A stretch of 53,789 bases of DNA from an uncultured Bacillota bacterium (GTDB lineage Bacteria; Bacillota; Clostridia; Lachnospirales; Lachnospiraceae): assembly GCA_905200905.1 (NCBI GenBank), contig CAJKMA010000012.1:1-53789 (forward strand), read 5' to 3'. Under the pieces are notes generated by a model, which saw nothing but the letters and a program-made list of their open reading frames with translations, searched no databases and had not been told where the DNA came from. Shown piece after piece: positions 16,839-26,165 of this stretch (the first letter of the stretch is position 1; each line of letters starts with the position of its first letter). Position numbers and translations under genes: made by a program.

Positions 16839-18626
16839 ATGAAAAAGCGTTCTTTTAGAAGCACTTTTGTAAGTGTGATTTTAGTGATAACCGTTGCAAT
16901 TTTTATAGTAAATCTTGTTGTGTATGGAATTAATATAAAAGAAATTAGACAGGCTGAAGTTTTGAAAATGAAGACCGCTGGGGAGCGGATAGACGATATG
17001 ATTACTATATCTTTAAATAATATAAAAGGACTAAAACAAATTTGTTATACGGATAACTATGCTAGAAATATTTTGCTGGAAAATAATGAAAAAAATGATA
17101 TCGGTACAAAATTCGAAAATCAGAATTACATGGACAATGCATTAAAACATATTGCTTCTATGGACACACTTATTTTGAGAGCTACCATAGTAAATGAATA
17201 TGGAAACATTTATTGTACGGATACATCTATACCAGAAGAATATGTCAAAACTATCAGAAACATGACAAAAGAATGGATGCTGTTTGAAGGAAAAGAGAAT
17301 GAATATTATTATGGGGGCTTACAGGGGGATAACACGAATATTTTAACTTTTTTATATCCTTTATACATGTATGGAAATACGCCTATTGCTCTTTTGGCAG
17401 TTGATATTAACTATAAAACATTTCAAAGTATTTTAGAAAATAGTTTTTATGAAAATAGCGGTGAGTGTTTTATTTTGGCGGGGGAACAGGAACTGTTTCA
17501 TATCGGAGAAGATTTATATCAGAAAGAAGAAAAAGGATATATTTTTGATAAAGGTCAAAAAATGATGAAAGAAAATCTAATAGTAGATACATTTCAGAGT
17601 AAAGGGAAAATTTTTTATATAAGTTCCAGACAGAACATGCTTTCCGGATGGAAAATTATTCAAGTAATACCAGAAGAAAGGATGTTTGAAGAGGTTAATC
17701 AAAAGATAAAGTGGAATAGTATATTTCTCTTAGGAGCATTGATATTAGTGGTTTCTTTTTCTATTTATTATACAAAAAAAATTATTGAACCATTAGAAGA
17801 ATTTTGTAAAAAAATAAGCCATACTAAAGGAGATCAACTTCAAATTATAAATTTAGAACATATGAAATTAACAAGAGAAATTGCCAATGTGATAGAAAAC
17901 TACAATGAAATGGCAAATAAAATGAATGAATATCTGGTAAGAGAAATTATTTATGAAAAAAATCAAAGAAAAATTCAGTCTAAAATGCTGCGATATCAAA
18001 TTAATCCGCACTTTTTATATAATACATTAAATTTAATTGCTTCTATGGGGGAACTTAGCGATTTTCCAGAGATTGTGGAAATTACAAAAAATCTTTCTTG
18101 TATTATGCAATACAATGTAAAAGGTAGTCGTTTTGTTTCCTTAAAGACGGAAGTGGAAATGGTAAAGGCATATCTAGAAATTCAGAGAATACGTTTTCAT
18201 GATTGTTTTAGCGTAGAATATGAGATAGAAAGACAGATTGAGCAAGTAAGAATTGTGAAATTTATTTTACAGCCTATTGTTGAGAATATTTTTGAACATG
18301 GATTTATGATGGATGAAAATGACAATAAAATTTGGATTAAGGCGTTCAAATGTGAAAATGATATTGTAATACTCGTAAAAGATAATGGCTGTGGGATTGA
18401 TAGTGAAAAAAGAGAAGAATTAAATCGAATTCTTTGCGAGAGAACAAGAAGAATTTCTTATATTGATGAGGAAGAAAAAAGTATTGGAATAAATAATGTA
18501 AATACTAGAATTAAAAATTACTATGGAGAAAAATATGGAGTGAAAGTTAATAAGGTAGATAAAGGAACGGAGATACAACTATTACTTGAAATTGAAAAGC
18601 TGGAAGAGGAGAATAAAGATAAATGA
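16839..18626 (+). CDS. Membrane sensor histidine kinase, YesM/LytS type
   Basis: This 595-residue kinase has an N-terminal helix (about 8-30), a large extracellular sensor region (about 31-285, dCache-like by position), a second helix (about 287-309), a HAMP-like linker and a His_kinase domain. The phosphorylated histidine is H391 in QINPHFLYNTLN. The ATPase domain carries the N-box PIVENIFEHG and G-boxes DNGCGID and SIGINNVNTRI. Kinases of this kind sit beside AraC-type response regulators and sugar ABC importers in Firmicutes and sense the sugar directly or through the binding protein. It overlaps the next gene by four bases (ATGA). Confidence 0.92.
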   Translation: MKKRSFRSTFVSVILVITVAIFIVNLVVYGINIKEIRQAEVLKMKTAGERIDDMITISLNNIKGLKQICYTDNYARNILLENNEKNDIGTKFENQNYMDNALKHIASMDTLILRATIVNEYGNIYCTDTSIPEEYVKTIRNMTKEWMLFEGKENEYYYGGLQGDNTNILTFLYPLYMYGNTPIALLAVDINYKTFQSILENSFYENSGECFILAGEQELFHIGEDLYQKEEKGYIFDKGQKMMKENLIVDTFQSKGKIFYISSRQNMLSGWKIIQVIPEERMFEEVNQKIKWNSIFLLGALILVVSFSIYYTKKIIEPLEEFCKKISHTKGDQLQIINLEHMKLTREIANVIENYNEMANKMNEYLVREIIYEKNQRKIQSKMLRYQINPHFLYNTLNLIASMGELSDFPEIVEITKNLSCIMQYNVKGSRFVSLKTEVEMVKAYLEIQRIRFHDCFSVEYEIERQIEQVRIVKFILQPIVENIFEHGFMMDENDNKIWIKAFKCENDIVILVKDNGCGIDSEKREELNRILCERTRRISYIDEEEKSIGINNVNTRIKNYYGEKYGVKVNKVDKGTEIQLLLEIEKLEEENKDK

Positions 18627-20179
18627 AAAAAATATTAGTAGTAGAAGATGAGTATTATGCAAGAAAAAGTATTGTCAAAATCTTACAAGAAAGCGATTTG
18701 GATCTTCAGGTTTGTGGAGAAGCAGTAAATGGAATTAAAGCCATAGAACTACTAGAAGAATATAAAGATATTGCATTGGTTATAACAGATATACAAATGA
18801 AAAAAATGGGGGGATTGGAACTGGCCTCATATTTACATAAACATAGACCTGAAATAGATATTCTTATTCTGACTGCCTTTGAAAATTTTGATTATGCAAG
18901 AGAGGCACTTCGTTATAATGTAAAAGATTATATCGTAAAACCCATTTATAAAGAAAATCTTTTGCCTCCAGTGAAACTAATTTTGGAGAGGCAAGAAGAG
19001 AAGAGTCGAAACCAAGAAAAAATGAAGACTTATTATCAGTGGGAAGCAGCTAAAAATTATTTTCCTGTAAAGACAATCGTGGCTCAGGAAGAATTGTATA
19101 AAGAATTTTTTAATTATAAGGCAATGCACCAAGAAGAAAAATTTTGTATAGTTGTGATGCAAGAAGAAGATTTTGCAACGGATGTAGAGTTAGTAAATAG
19201 AACGATTCAGGAAAGATATAGAGGATTTATAAAAGATTTCTTTTTTTCAAAAATTAATGAGGAATATGTAATGCTTTTGAGTGGGATAGAGGATATGGAT
19301 AAAGAAGAGGTTATTAAAGAGAAAGTAAAAAGTATGTTATCTTATTTTTATACATGTAAACATATAAATATCACAATTGGTGTAGGCATGGTATATTGCT
19401 CCAGAGAAAAAGTGTATCAGTCTTACAATGAGGCATTATATGCTCTAAATCAGAGACTGATACAAGGATGGAATAGAGCATATTTTTATAAAAATATGAA
19501 AGGATATGAAGCAAAAATAGGAAAAGAAGAAGAAATTAAGTTAGAATCTGTAGTGAGAACTAGGAAGGAAAAAGAAATTAACCAAGTGATTCACAGTGTT
19601 TTAACGGATATAATAGTAAAAAAAGAAGGAGCTCAAAAATTATATATAACAGTTGTAGAAATCTTAAAAATTTTAGGGAATTATTATGCAGAATTGTATG
19701 AAAGTGAAAATATTGAAGAATTAAAAGACATAAAAGTTATGTTCTCTAGACGCTATGATTTATATAAATTTAAGCATATTGAGGAATTAGAAAACTACCT
19801 AAAAGAGATTGTAGCAGTGATCTGTAGTGGGAAAGAAAATATAAAAAGAAAAAGTAAAATTGTTGAGGAAATTGTTCATTATGTAGAAGATAATTATTAT
19901 AAAAATATTTCCTTGAGAGAGCTGGCTGAAAATAAATATTTTGTAAATTATTCTTATTGTAGTAGATTATTTAGTCAGGAAACAGGAATGACTTTTTCTA
20001 AATATTTAATTCAATACCGCTTAGAAAAGGCAAAACATTATTTAGAAAATAAAGATATGAAAATTAGTTTTATAGCATTTGAAGTGGGCTATAATGATGT
20101 TTCTCATTTCATTCAATCCTTTAAAAAAAATTATGGATTAACTCCAGAAGAGTACCGAATGCGGAAAAAATATCAGTAA
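18623..20179 (+). CDS. Response regulator with AraC-type DNA-binding domain, YesN-like
   Basis: This 518-residue protein has a receiver domain (about 1-120) with phospho-acceptor D56 in VITDIQMKKMGG and the lysine near residue 105 (YIVKPI). A long middle region follows (about 140-400). The C-terminal AraC domain (about 415-515) has two helix-turn-helix units and the family ending SFKKNYGLTPEEYR. It is translated together with the kinase at 16839 and is expected to activate the importer promoter at 13642-13666 and the GH31 promoter at 20206-20248. The direct targets are inferred from position only. Confidence 0.92.
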   Translation: MKKILVVEDEYYARKSIVKILQESDLDLQVCGEAVNGIKAIELLEEYKDIALVITDIQMKKMGGLELASYLHKHRPEIDILILTAFENFDYAREALRYNVKDYIVKPIYKENLLPPVKLILERQEEKSRNQEKMKTYYQWEAAKNYFPVKTIVAQEELYKEFFNYKAMHQEEKFCIVVMQEEDFATDVELVNRTIQERYRGFIKDFFFSKINEEYVMLLSGIEDMDKEEVIKEKVKSMLSYFYTCKHINITIGVGMVYCSREKVYQSYNEALYALNQRLIQGWNRAYFYKNMKGYEAKIGKEEEIKLESVVRTRKEKEINQVIHSVLTDIIVKKEGAQKLYITVVEILKILGNYYAELYESENIEELKDIKVMFSRRYDLYKFKHIEELENYLKEIVAVICSGKENIKRKSKIVEEIVHYVEDNYYKNISLRELAENKYFVNYSYCSRLFSQETGMTFSKYLIQYRLEKAKHYLENKDMKISFIAFEVGYNDVSHFIQSFKKNYGLTPEEYRMRKKYQ

Positions 20180-20205
20180 ATTAGGAAAAAAAGTTATATT
20201 CTGCA

Positions 20206-20248
20206 AGTAAAAATATTCATAAAGTTGCGCTCTTTATTATGCTAAAAT
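20206..20248 (+). promoter_or_regulatory. Putative promoter/operator region before the GH31 gene
   Basis: The string AGTAAAAATATTCAT (20206-20220) resembles the one before the importer genes. Downstream are TATTAT (20235-20240) and TAAAAT (20243-20248) as possible -10 boxes. There is no clear -35 box. An AGGAGG ribosome site follows at about 20269. Confidence 0.35.
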
Positions 20249-20280
20249 TAAATTCAAGAAAGGTAATTAGGAGGTAACGT

Positions 20281-22629
20281 ATGGGTAGAAAAGTAGAAGT
20301 AAGCTATAATCCACAGTTGGGGTATTTACAAACAATATTCCATCACAATTTTGATTTTTTAACAGGTGTAAAAAGTTATACAGAGAGAACAGATGGAGTA
20401 GAATTTGTAGTAGATACTTACAAAGAGAACACAGTAAAAGTGTTCATTCAATGTGTTGGGGAAACCGCATTTCGTTTTCGTATGTATACGCCTGGAAATG
20501 AGCAGCCTTTTGATAATAGTATATATCAGTTAGAAGGACTGAATGGTGTAAATATAACGGAAAACGAAGAATTTATTTCTATATCTAAAGGGAAGATAGA
20601 AGCTAGAGTTAGGAAATATCCGTGGGAAGTTAGCTATTATCTTGATGGAAAGTTAAAAACAAAAGAGCAGATTAAAGATTCCAATGTGGATAATATGTGT
20701 AAAAATTTGCCCGTAGGATTCACTTATGATGAAAATAAAGAGATTATTGGCGTTAATGAAACAATGTATTTATATGCAGATGAAGAATTCTACGGTTTTG
20801 GAGAAAAATTTACGAATTTTGGTAAGAGAGGACAGACTATTAATTGTTGGCAAACAGATGCTCTAAGCACGAATACGGAAAAATCTTATAAAAATCATCC
20901 TTTCTTCATGAGTAGTAGGGGATATGCTATTCTGTTAAATACTTATACAAGGTCGAAATTTGAGATGGGTAGTTTTTCAAATGTGGCATATAACATGAGC
21001 GTAGAAGATAAAGTCTTAGACTATGTCATTTGGATGGGAAATGATTATAAGGCACTTTTAAAGTCTTATATAAATCAAACTGGAAAAATTCCTATGATTC
21101 CCAAGTGGGCTCTGGGACTTTGGATGTCAAAATGTTCTTATCAGACTCAAGATGAAATTTATGAAGTAGTAAAGATTTCTAAAGAAAGGGATATTAAGAT
21201 TGATGTAATACATATCGATGGATGGCAGAAGCAAGGTGATGCAGGCGCTTGGGTCTGGGACTATGAAAGATTTCCTGATCCAGAAGAAATGATTTACAAG
21301 TTAAAAGAGGAGGGAATCCACCTTTGTCTTTGGATTTTCCCCTATATTGACGAGAATTCAAAATATTTTAAAGAAGCAGAAGAAAAGGGATTTTTAGTAA
21401 AAAATACAAAAGGTGTTACAAGCAGATTTTATTCTACGGCAACAAGTACCTCAAAGGTAGGATGCTTTGACTTTACAAACCCACATTTTTTAGAGTGGTA
21501 CAAGCCTAAAGTAAGGTCAGTTGTTAGTATGGGCATTGGAGCAGTAAAAACTGATTTTTCAGAAGCTGTTCCAGAAGATGCGGTTTATTTTGATGGTTCT
21601 ACAGGAATTCAGGGACATAATAAACTAACATTTTTATATGCCAAAACAATTTATGATATTATGGCAGAAGTGAAAATCCCTTTAGGAGAACTTCCAATGC
21701 TTTGGGGAAGAAGTGGATATGCAGGCTCACATACTATTCCAGCAGCATGGGCAGGAGATTCATCTACTCATTTAAATAATCATGCATGTATTCTCAGAGG
21801 AGGCTTAAGTGCATCTATGAGCGGAATTCCTTTCTGGGGATTTGATATGGGAGGATTCTATAATACAGATCATGAGGGATATGAATGTGTTCCTACGGAT
21901 GAGGAATACATTAGGAGTTGTCAGTTTGGATTTTTTAATTCGCTTAGCAGATGTCATGGAAAGACTCCAAGAGAACCTTGGAATTTTGGAAAAGAGGCTG
22001 AAGAGATATTTAGAAAGTTTAACGAAATAAGACATCTATTGTTGCCGTATTTGTACAGTACAACTTATAAAACACATCTTACAGGTATTCCGGTAATTAG
22101 ACCGATAGTGATGGAGTACCCAGAGGATAGAGGTGCCCGTAATGTAGAGTTGGAATATTTTTTGGGAGATTCTCTTCTGGTTGCACCAGTGTTTGACCAG
22201 GATGAAGATGAAATAGAAGTATATTTGCCGGAGGGACAATGGATTGATTGGTTTACTGACGAAAGAATCCAAGGTGGTAGATGGGTTAAGAGAAAAATCG
22301 AAGTAGATAAAATTCCGGTGTTTATTCGTCAAAATAAAATGATTCCAATGTTAACCAAGATTCCAGAGAATATTGAAGAAAAGTACGAAAATTTAGATGT
22401 CATATTATTTTGTGAAGATGAAATTAGAGACACGTATATTGATGATGGTAACGTACAGAATTTGAAAGCAAAGATAGAAGAGGGAACCTTGTTTGTAAAC
22501 ACGGATATGAATGCCAGCTATTTTACTGTATACACAGAAAAATGTTTGGACAACGCTGTGGTAAATGGACAGAACTGGGAAATAAAAAAGGAAAAAGAAG
22601 GATACTATAAGATTGCTTTAGAAAAATAA
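20281..22629 (+). CDS. Glycoside hydrolase family 31 enzyme, YicI-like clade, unknown specificity
   Basis: This 782-residue retaining alpha-glycosidase has no signal peptide, so it acts in the cytoplasm on imported substrate. A beta-sandwich N-terminal region (to about 220) precedes the barrel (about 255-590) and C-terminal beta domains. The nucleophile is D425 in KTDFSEAVP and the acid/base is D493 in WAGDSST, with spacing close to that of E. coli YicI (416 and 482). WGFDMGGF and LLPYLYS are also conserved. The sugar-binding segment HIDGWQKQGDAGAWVWD (311-327) lacks the C-F-W-M-K string that YicI uses for xylose. It also lacks the Q-D-W string of sulfoquinovosidase YihQ. The substrate is therefore unclear. 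It heads the catabolic half of the island. Confidence 0.9.
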   Translation: MGRKVEVSYNPQLGYLQTIFHHNFDFLTGVKSYTERTDGVEFVVDTYKENTVKVFIQCVGETAFRFRMYTPGNEQPFDNSIYQLEGLNGVNITENEEFISISKGKIEARVRKYPWEVSYYLDGKLKTKEQIKDSNVDNMCKNLPVGFTYDENKEIIGVNETMYLYADEEFYGFGEKFTNFGKRGQTINCWQTDALSTNTEKSYKNHPFFMSSRGYAILLNTYTRSKFEMGSFSNVAYNMSVEDKVLDYVIWMGNDYKALLKSYINQTGKIPMIPKWALGLWMSKCSYQTQDEIYEVVKISKERDIKIDVIHIDGWQKQGDAGAWVWDYERFPDPEEMIYKLKEEGIHLCLWIFPYIDENSKYFKEAEEKGFLVKNTKGVTSRFYSTATSTSKVGCFDFTNPHFLEWYKPKVRSVVSMGIGAVKTDFSEAVPEDAVYFDGSTGIQGHNKLTFLYAKTIYDIMAEVKIPLGELPMLWGRSGYAGSHTIPAAWAGDSSTHLNNHACILRGGLSASMSGIPFWGFDMGGFYNTDHEGYECVPTDEEYIRSCQFGFFNSLSRCHGKTPREPWNFGKEAEEIFRKFNEIRHLLLPYLYSTTYKTHLTGIPVIRPIVMEYPEDRGARNVELEYFLGDSLLVAPVFDQDEDEIEVYLPEGQWIDWFTDERIQGGRWVKRKIEVDKIPVFIRQNKMIPMLTKIPENIEEKYENLDVILFCEDEIRDTYIDDGNVQNLKAKIEEGTLFVNTDMNASYFTVYTEKCLDNAVVNGQNWEIKKEKEGYYKIALEK

Positions 22630-22648
22630 AAAGGAGTTAAGACAAAAT

Positions 22649-23833
22649 TTGAATAAAGAAAGAACCATTTTATATCTGTTCAGTATAAATGCAATTATTT
22701 ATATTGCCAGTGGTTTTTATACACCTTTTTTATCTGCTTATTATGCACAGAAAGGAATTGATGCTGAGAAGATAGGGATTCTTTTGATGATTGGTCCGTG
22801 TGTTGTTTTGTTGATACAGAGGTTTTGGGCAAAAATTAGTGATAGGACGGGTAAAAGAAAAGAGGTTCTTCTGGTTACAATAGTGGGAAGTGGATTTAGC
22901 ATGCTTTTATACTATCTGGGAAATAGTTTTCTTTGTATGTTTTTTGCAACGGTTGTGGTAACTTCCTTTACCACAGCCGTAATTCCCTTAAGTGATGCAA
23001 TTTTGATTGCTCGCTCTTTAAAAGAAGGATATTCCTATTCAATTATTCGTCTTGGAGGAACTCTAGGATATGCTGTTATGACAATTTGTGCAGGAATGTA
23101 CTTAAAGACAAGACCACAGATGCAATTTGTATTCGCATTTTTCGCCTATATGATTTTGTTTTGTTTTTGTATAGGATTAAAAGAGGAAAGAAAAGAGCAG
23201 ATAGTAATACATGAAGTTGTTCAAGAAAATGAGCAAAACAGGATATTTAAAAATCGAGATGTGTATATAGTTTTGGGGTTAGCGTTTATAAGTCAGATGG
23301 GTTTGAGTTTTTATGTGGGTTTTATTGGACCGTATATTCTTGAAAAAGGTTATACACAGTCAACTATTGGAGTTATAAATAGCATTTCAGCATTAAGCGA
23401 AGTTCCAGTGCTATTTTATATAAACAGAATGCTTAGAAAGTATGGAACAATAAAGATTTTATTTCTATCTTGTTTTCTTATGGGAATTAGAATGCTTCTT
23501 CCAATAAGAAGTGGAATTATTGGAATAGTTTTGGCTCAACTGTTACAAGGAGTTACATATATGACTATGTATTATAGTTGTGCGGTATATATTAGTACTT
23601 GTGTGTTTGAAAAATATCAGACAAAAGGACAAAGTATACTAAATGTTGTACAGCTTGGATTAGGAGCCATTGTTGGAAATTTAGTAGGAGGAAAGTTAAT
23701 TTACCTACTAGGATATGAAAAAGGGTATTTACTTATGGCAGGAATTATTACTTTAATGACGGTATGTGCTTTGGTTGTATATTTCTGGAAAAATCGAGAG
23801 CAAAGAAATGGAGGGGATGTGTGTGAAATTTGA
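22649..23833 (+). CDS. MFS transporter, LacY / nucleoside-proton symporter-like
   Basis: This 394-residue, twelve-helix membrane protein starts with TTG at 22649; an AAGGAG site lies about 12 bases upstream and no better start exists. The opening with a helix directly at the N-terminus, then IGILLMIGPCVVLLIQRFWAKISDRTGKRKEV, is typical of the MFS_1-like group. The loop string SDRTGKRK is the MFS A-motif equivalent. In this setting it may bring in the free monosaccharide or disaccharide, or export a product such as a reduced short-chain alcohol. The next gene overlaps its end by 11 bases. Confidence 0.85.
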   Translation: MNKERTILYLFSINAIIYIASGFYTPFLSAYYAQKGIDAEKIGILLMIGPCVVLLIQRFWAKISDRTGKRKEVLLVTIVGSGFSMLLYYLGNSFLCMFFATVVVTSFTTAVIPLSDAILIARSLKEGYSYSIIRLGGTLGYAVMTICAGMYLKTRPQMQFVFAFFAYMILFCFCIGLKEERKEQIVIHEVVQENEQNRIFKNRDVYIVLGLAFISQMGLSFYVGFIGPYILEKGYTQSTIGVINSISALSEVPVLFYINRMLRKYGTIKILFLSCFLMGIRMLLPIRSGIIGIVLAQLLQGVTYMTMYYSCAVYISTCVFEKYQTKGQSILNVVQLGLGAIVGNLVGGKLIYLLGYEKGYLLMAGIITLMTVCALVVYFWKNREQRNGGDVCEI

Positions 23834-24785
23834 TGTGATCGGATTGGATAGCCCTTGCGTAGACCTTGCAGTAAACGTTAGGTGTTTTCCAAAACCTAAT
23901 GGAGCAGAGAGGATACAGAATTTGAGTTGGCAAGGGGGCGGAAAAGTAGCTTCCGGTATGGTAGCAGCGGCAAGATTGGGGCTTTGTTGTGGTATAATGG
24001 GAAATGTTGGAGATGATAAATATGGAACTTTTTGTCTTAGAGATTTTCAAGACCATGGAATTGATACAGAGCAAATGTGTGTGAGAAAAAATAGAACAAC
24101 TAATTTTGATATTGTAATTAGTGACGAAGGTTCTATGGGACGAAGTTTTGTTTTTTATCCAGGAAACGCGGAATGTATGACAGAGGAAGAATTGAATATA
24201 GAATATATTTCGAATTCTAGTTATTTTTATATGGCCAACTTAGATTCGGTGACGAAAAAAGCAGCTCAAATGGCAAAACAAAGAGGAAGCAAAATTTTTA
24301 TGGATGCTGACTCTTATACAGATGAATTGTTGGATGCTATTTCTTGGATAGATATATTTATTGGCTCAGAATTTGTTTACGAAAAGATGTTAGAAGTTGG
24401 AAAAAGTGTAAAAGAAAATTGCGAATATTTATATAATAAGGGGCCAGAAATTGTGATTTTTACATTTGGAGAAAAGGGCTGTGCGGGGATCAGCAAAGAA
24501 GGATTTTTTGAAATTCCTGCTTTTGATGTAGATGTAAAGGATACGGTGGGAGCAGGGGATGTTTTTCATGGTGCTTTTTTAGCAGCAATAGTTAAAGGCC
24601 TGTCTCCTAAAGATGCGGCAAGATTCGCAAGTGGAGTAGCTGCCATCAAATGTACCAGAATTGGGGGGAGAGCAGGAATTCCTAATTGGGAAGTAACAGA
24701 TAACTTTTTAGAAACAGGCGAGATTGATTACAGAGAAATTGATGAAAGAGTAAAAAAGTATGGTAGGGGGCTAGAGTATGTATAG
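23823..24785 (+). CDS. PfkB-family sugar kinase
   Basis: This is a ribokinase-like kinase of about 320 residues. GTG 23823 is preferred as start because a GGAGGGG site lies 8 bases upstream, whereas ATG 23817 would be only two bases from it. The N-terminal glycine-rich substrate motif (WQGGGKVASGMVAAARLG) and the C-terminal signature DTVGAGDVFHGAF are clear; the catalytic base is about D246. The family includes fructokinase, tagatose-6-P kinase and YihV, the 6-deoxy-6-sulfofructose kinase. With an isomerase before it in the pathway and a class II aldolase after it, phosphorylation of a ketose at carbon 1 is the likely step. It overlaps the genes on both sides, so the group is one operon. Confidence 0.88.
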   Translation: MKFDVIGLDSPCVDLAVNVRCFPKPNGAERIQNLSWQGGGKVASGMVAAARLGLCCGIMGNVGDDKYGTFCLRDFQDHGIDTEQMCVRKNRTTNFDIVISDEGSMGRSFVFYPGNAECMTEEELNIEYISNSSYFYMANLDSVTKKAAQMAKQRGSKIFMDADSYTDELLDAISWIDIFIGSEFVYEKMLEVGKSVKENCEYLYNKGPEIVIFTFGEKGCAGISKEGFFEIPAFDVDVKDTVGAGDVFHGAFLAAIVKGLSPKDAARFASGVAAIKCTRIGGRAGIPNWEVTDNFLETGEIDYREIDERVKKYGRGLEYV

Positions 24786-26154
24786 GGAAACTTTAACTTT
24801 GGGTGTAGTACCAAATAAAAGAAGCTTTTTGAGTATGGTGGAAGCAAAACGTCAGAAGGATTGTTTTATGGAAGAAATCCGGAAGATTAAAGCTTCTATA
24901 GTAGAAATCGTGGATATAGATGATATATGCGAGAATGGAATTGTTTGCGAAATGGACAAAGTAAACGCAATTGTGGATAAAATGAAAAGCAGAAAAATTG
25001 ATGCATTATTTTTCCCTTTCTGTGATTTTGGAGAAGAACAAGTAGTGGCAACGATTGCTTCTAAATTTACAGTACCTATTTTGATATGGGGACCAAGAGA
25101 TGAAAGGCCGAATACTGATGAAGCTAGAGGGAGAGATACACAGTGCGGTATGTTTGCAGCTACAAAGGTTTTACAGCGCTATGGTTTGAAATACAGTTAC
25201 ATTTATAATTGTCCTACGAAAAGTGAAGAATTTTTAAAAGGGTATGAAACATTTATTAGAACAGCAGCAGTTTTAAAATCTCTTCGTACTTTGCGAATTG
25301 CTAAAATAGGCGAACGTCCGGTGCCTTTTATGAGTGTTATGACTAACGAAGCAAATTTAATTAAGAGGTTCGGCATTACAACTGTCCCTATTTCACCAGT
25401 AAAAATTTGTAACAGAGCTAAGAAAATTCTAGAGGAGAAAGGAAAAGAATATATAAAGTATGAGGAGGAATTTGTGAGAAAATTCCCTGATGGAGAAAAT
25501 TTCCAACAAATATGTGCGATAAAATTAGCAATTCAGGAATTAATGGAAGAAAACAATTGTTCTGTGGCAGCATTTGAGTGCTGGTCTGCTTTTCCAGCTT
25601 TAATGGGGGTGTGCCCTTGTGTTGTTTTGGGAGAAATGGCAGATAATGGAATGCCTCTTTCCTGTGAAACAGATATAAATGGAGCCATTACTCTGGCAAT
25701 TTTAAGAGCTTGCAATTTATTTGAAGAATCAGAATTTTTAGCAGATTTGACTATTCGTCATCCTCAAAATGATAATGCAGAACTTTTATGGCATTGCGGT
25801 CCATTTCCTTATTCTTTGAAAAAAGATGGGGTGGAGGCAAAATTGGTAGATGGACAAGAGCGCTTTGAATTAAAACAAGGTGATTTAACAGTTTGTAGGT
25901 TCGATGATATAGATGGAGAATATTATTTATTTGCGGGGGAAGCCAAAACTACAACAGGACCGAAGACTAATGGTACTTATGTATGGATGGAAACTGATAA
26001 CTGGAAACGCTGGGAAGAAAAGTTAATGTTTGGTCCATATATACATCATTTAGGCTGTGTTTATGGTCACTACTTACCTGTTTTGAGAGAGGTATCTAGA
26101 TATTTGGGAATTCATTTTGATAATGCTCATGAGCAAGGAATTTATAGTTTATAG
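24778..26154 (+). CDS. L-fucose/L-arabinose isomerase-family protein
   Basis: This 458-residue protein has the general layout of the FucI/AraA superfamily. It has an N-terminal Rossmann-like region (LTLGVVPNKRSF, then DALFFPFCDFGEEQVV) and a middle region with VAAFECWSAFP. The candidate metal site is formed by E/D in CETDINGAITLAIL and a histidine near the C-terminus in FGPYIHHLGCVYGHY. It is shorter than FucI (about 590) and nearer to AraA in length. The likely reaction is aldose-to-ketose conversion of the sugar released by the GH31 enzyme. The family also includes proteins without known substrates. The start overlaps the kinase gene by 8 bases. Confidence 0.75.
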   Translation: MYRETLTLGVVPNKRSFLSMVEAKRQKDCFMEEIRKIKASIVEIVDIDDICENGIVCEMDKVNAIVDKMKSRKIDALFFPFCDFGEEQVVATIASKFTVPILIWGPRDERPNTDEARGRDTQCGMFAATKVLQRYGLKYSYIYNCPTKSEEFLKGYETFIRTAAVLKSLRTLRIAKIGERPVPFMSVMTNEANLIKRFGITTVPISPVKICNRAKKILEEKGKEYIKYEEEFVRKFPDGENFQQICAIKLAIQELMEENNCSVAAFECWSAFPALMGVCPCVVLGEMADNGMPLSCETDINGAITLAILRACNLFEESEFLADLTIRHPQNDNAELLWHCGPFPYSLKKDGVEAKLVDGQERFELKQGDLTVCRFDDIDGEYYLFAGEAKTTTGPKTNGTYVWMETDNWKRWEEKLMFGPYIHHLGCVYGHYLPVLREVSRYLGIHFDNAHEQGIYSL

Positions 26155-26165
26155 GAGTAGGTATT

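Noticed and set aside
20281..22629. Sulfoquinovosidase as the role of the GH31 enzyme
   Set aside because: The Q-D-W and R-containing sulfonate-binding strings of YihQ are absent at the matching positions; the barrel is closer to the YicI group.
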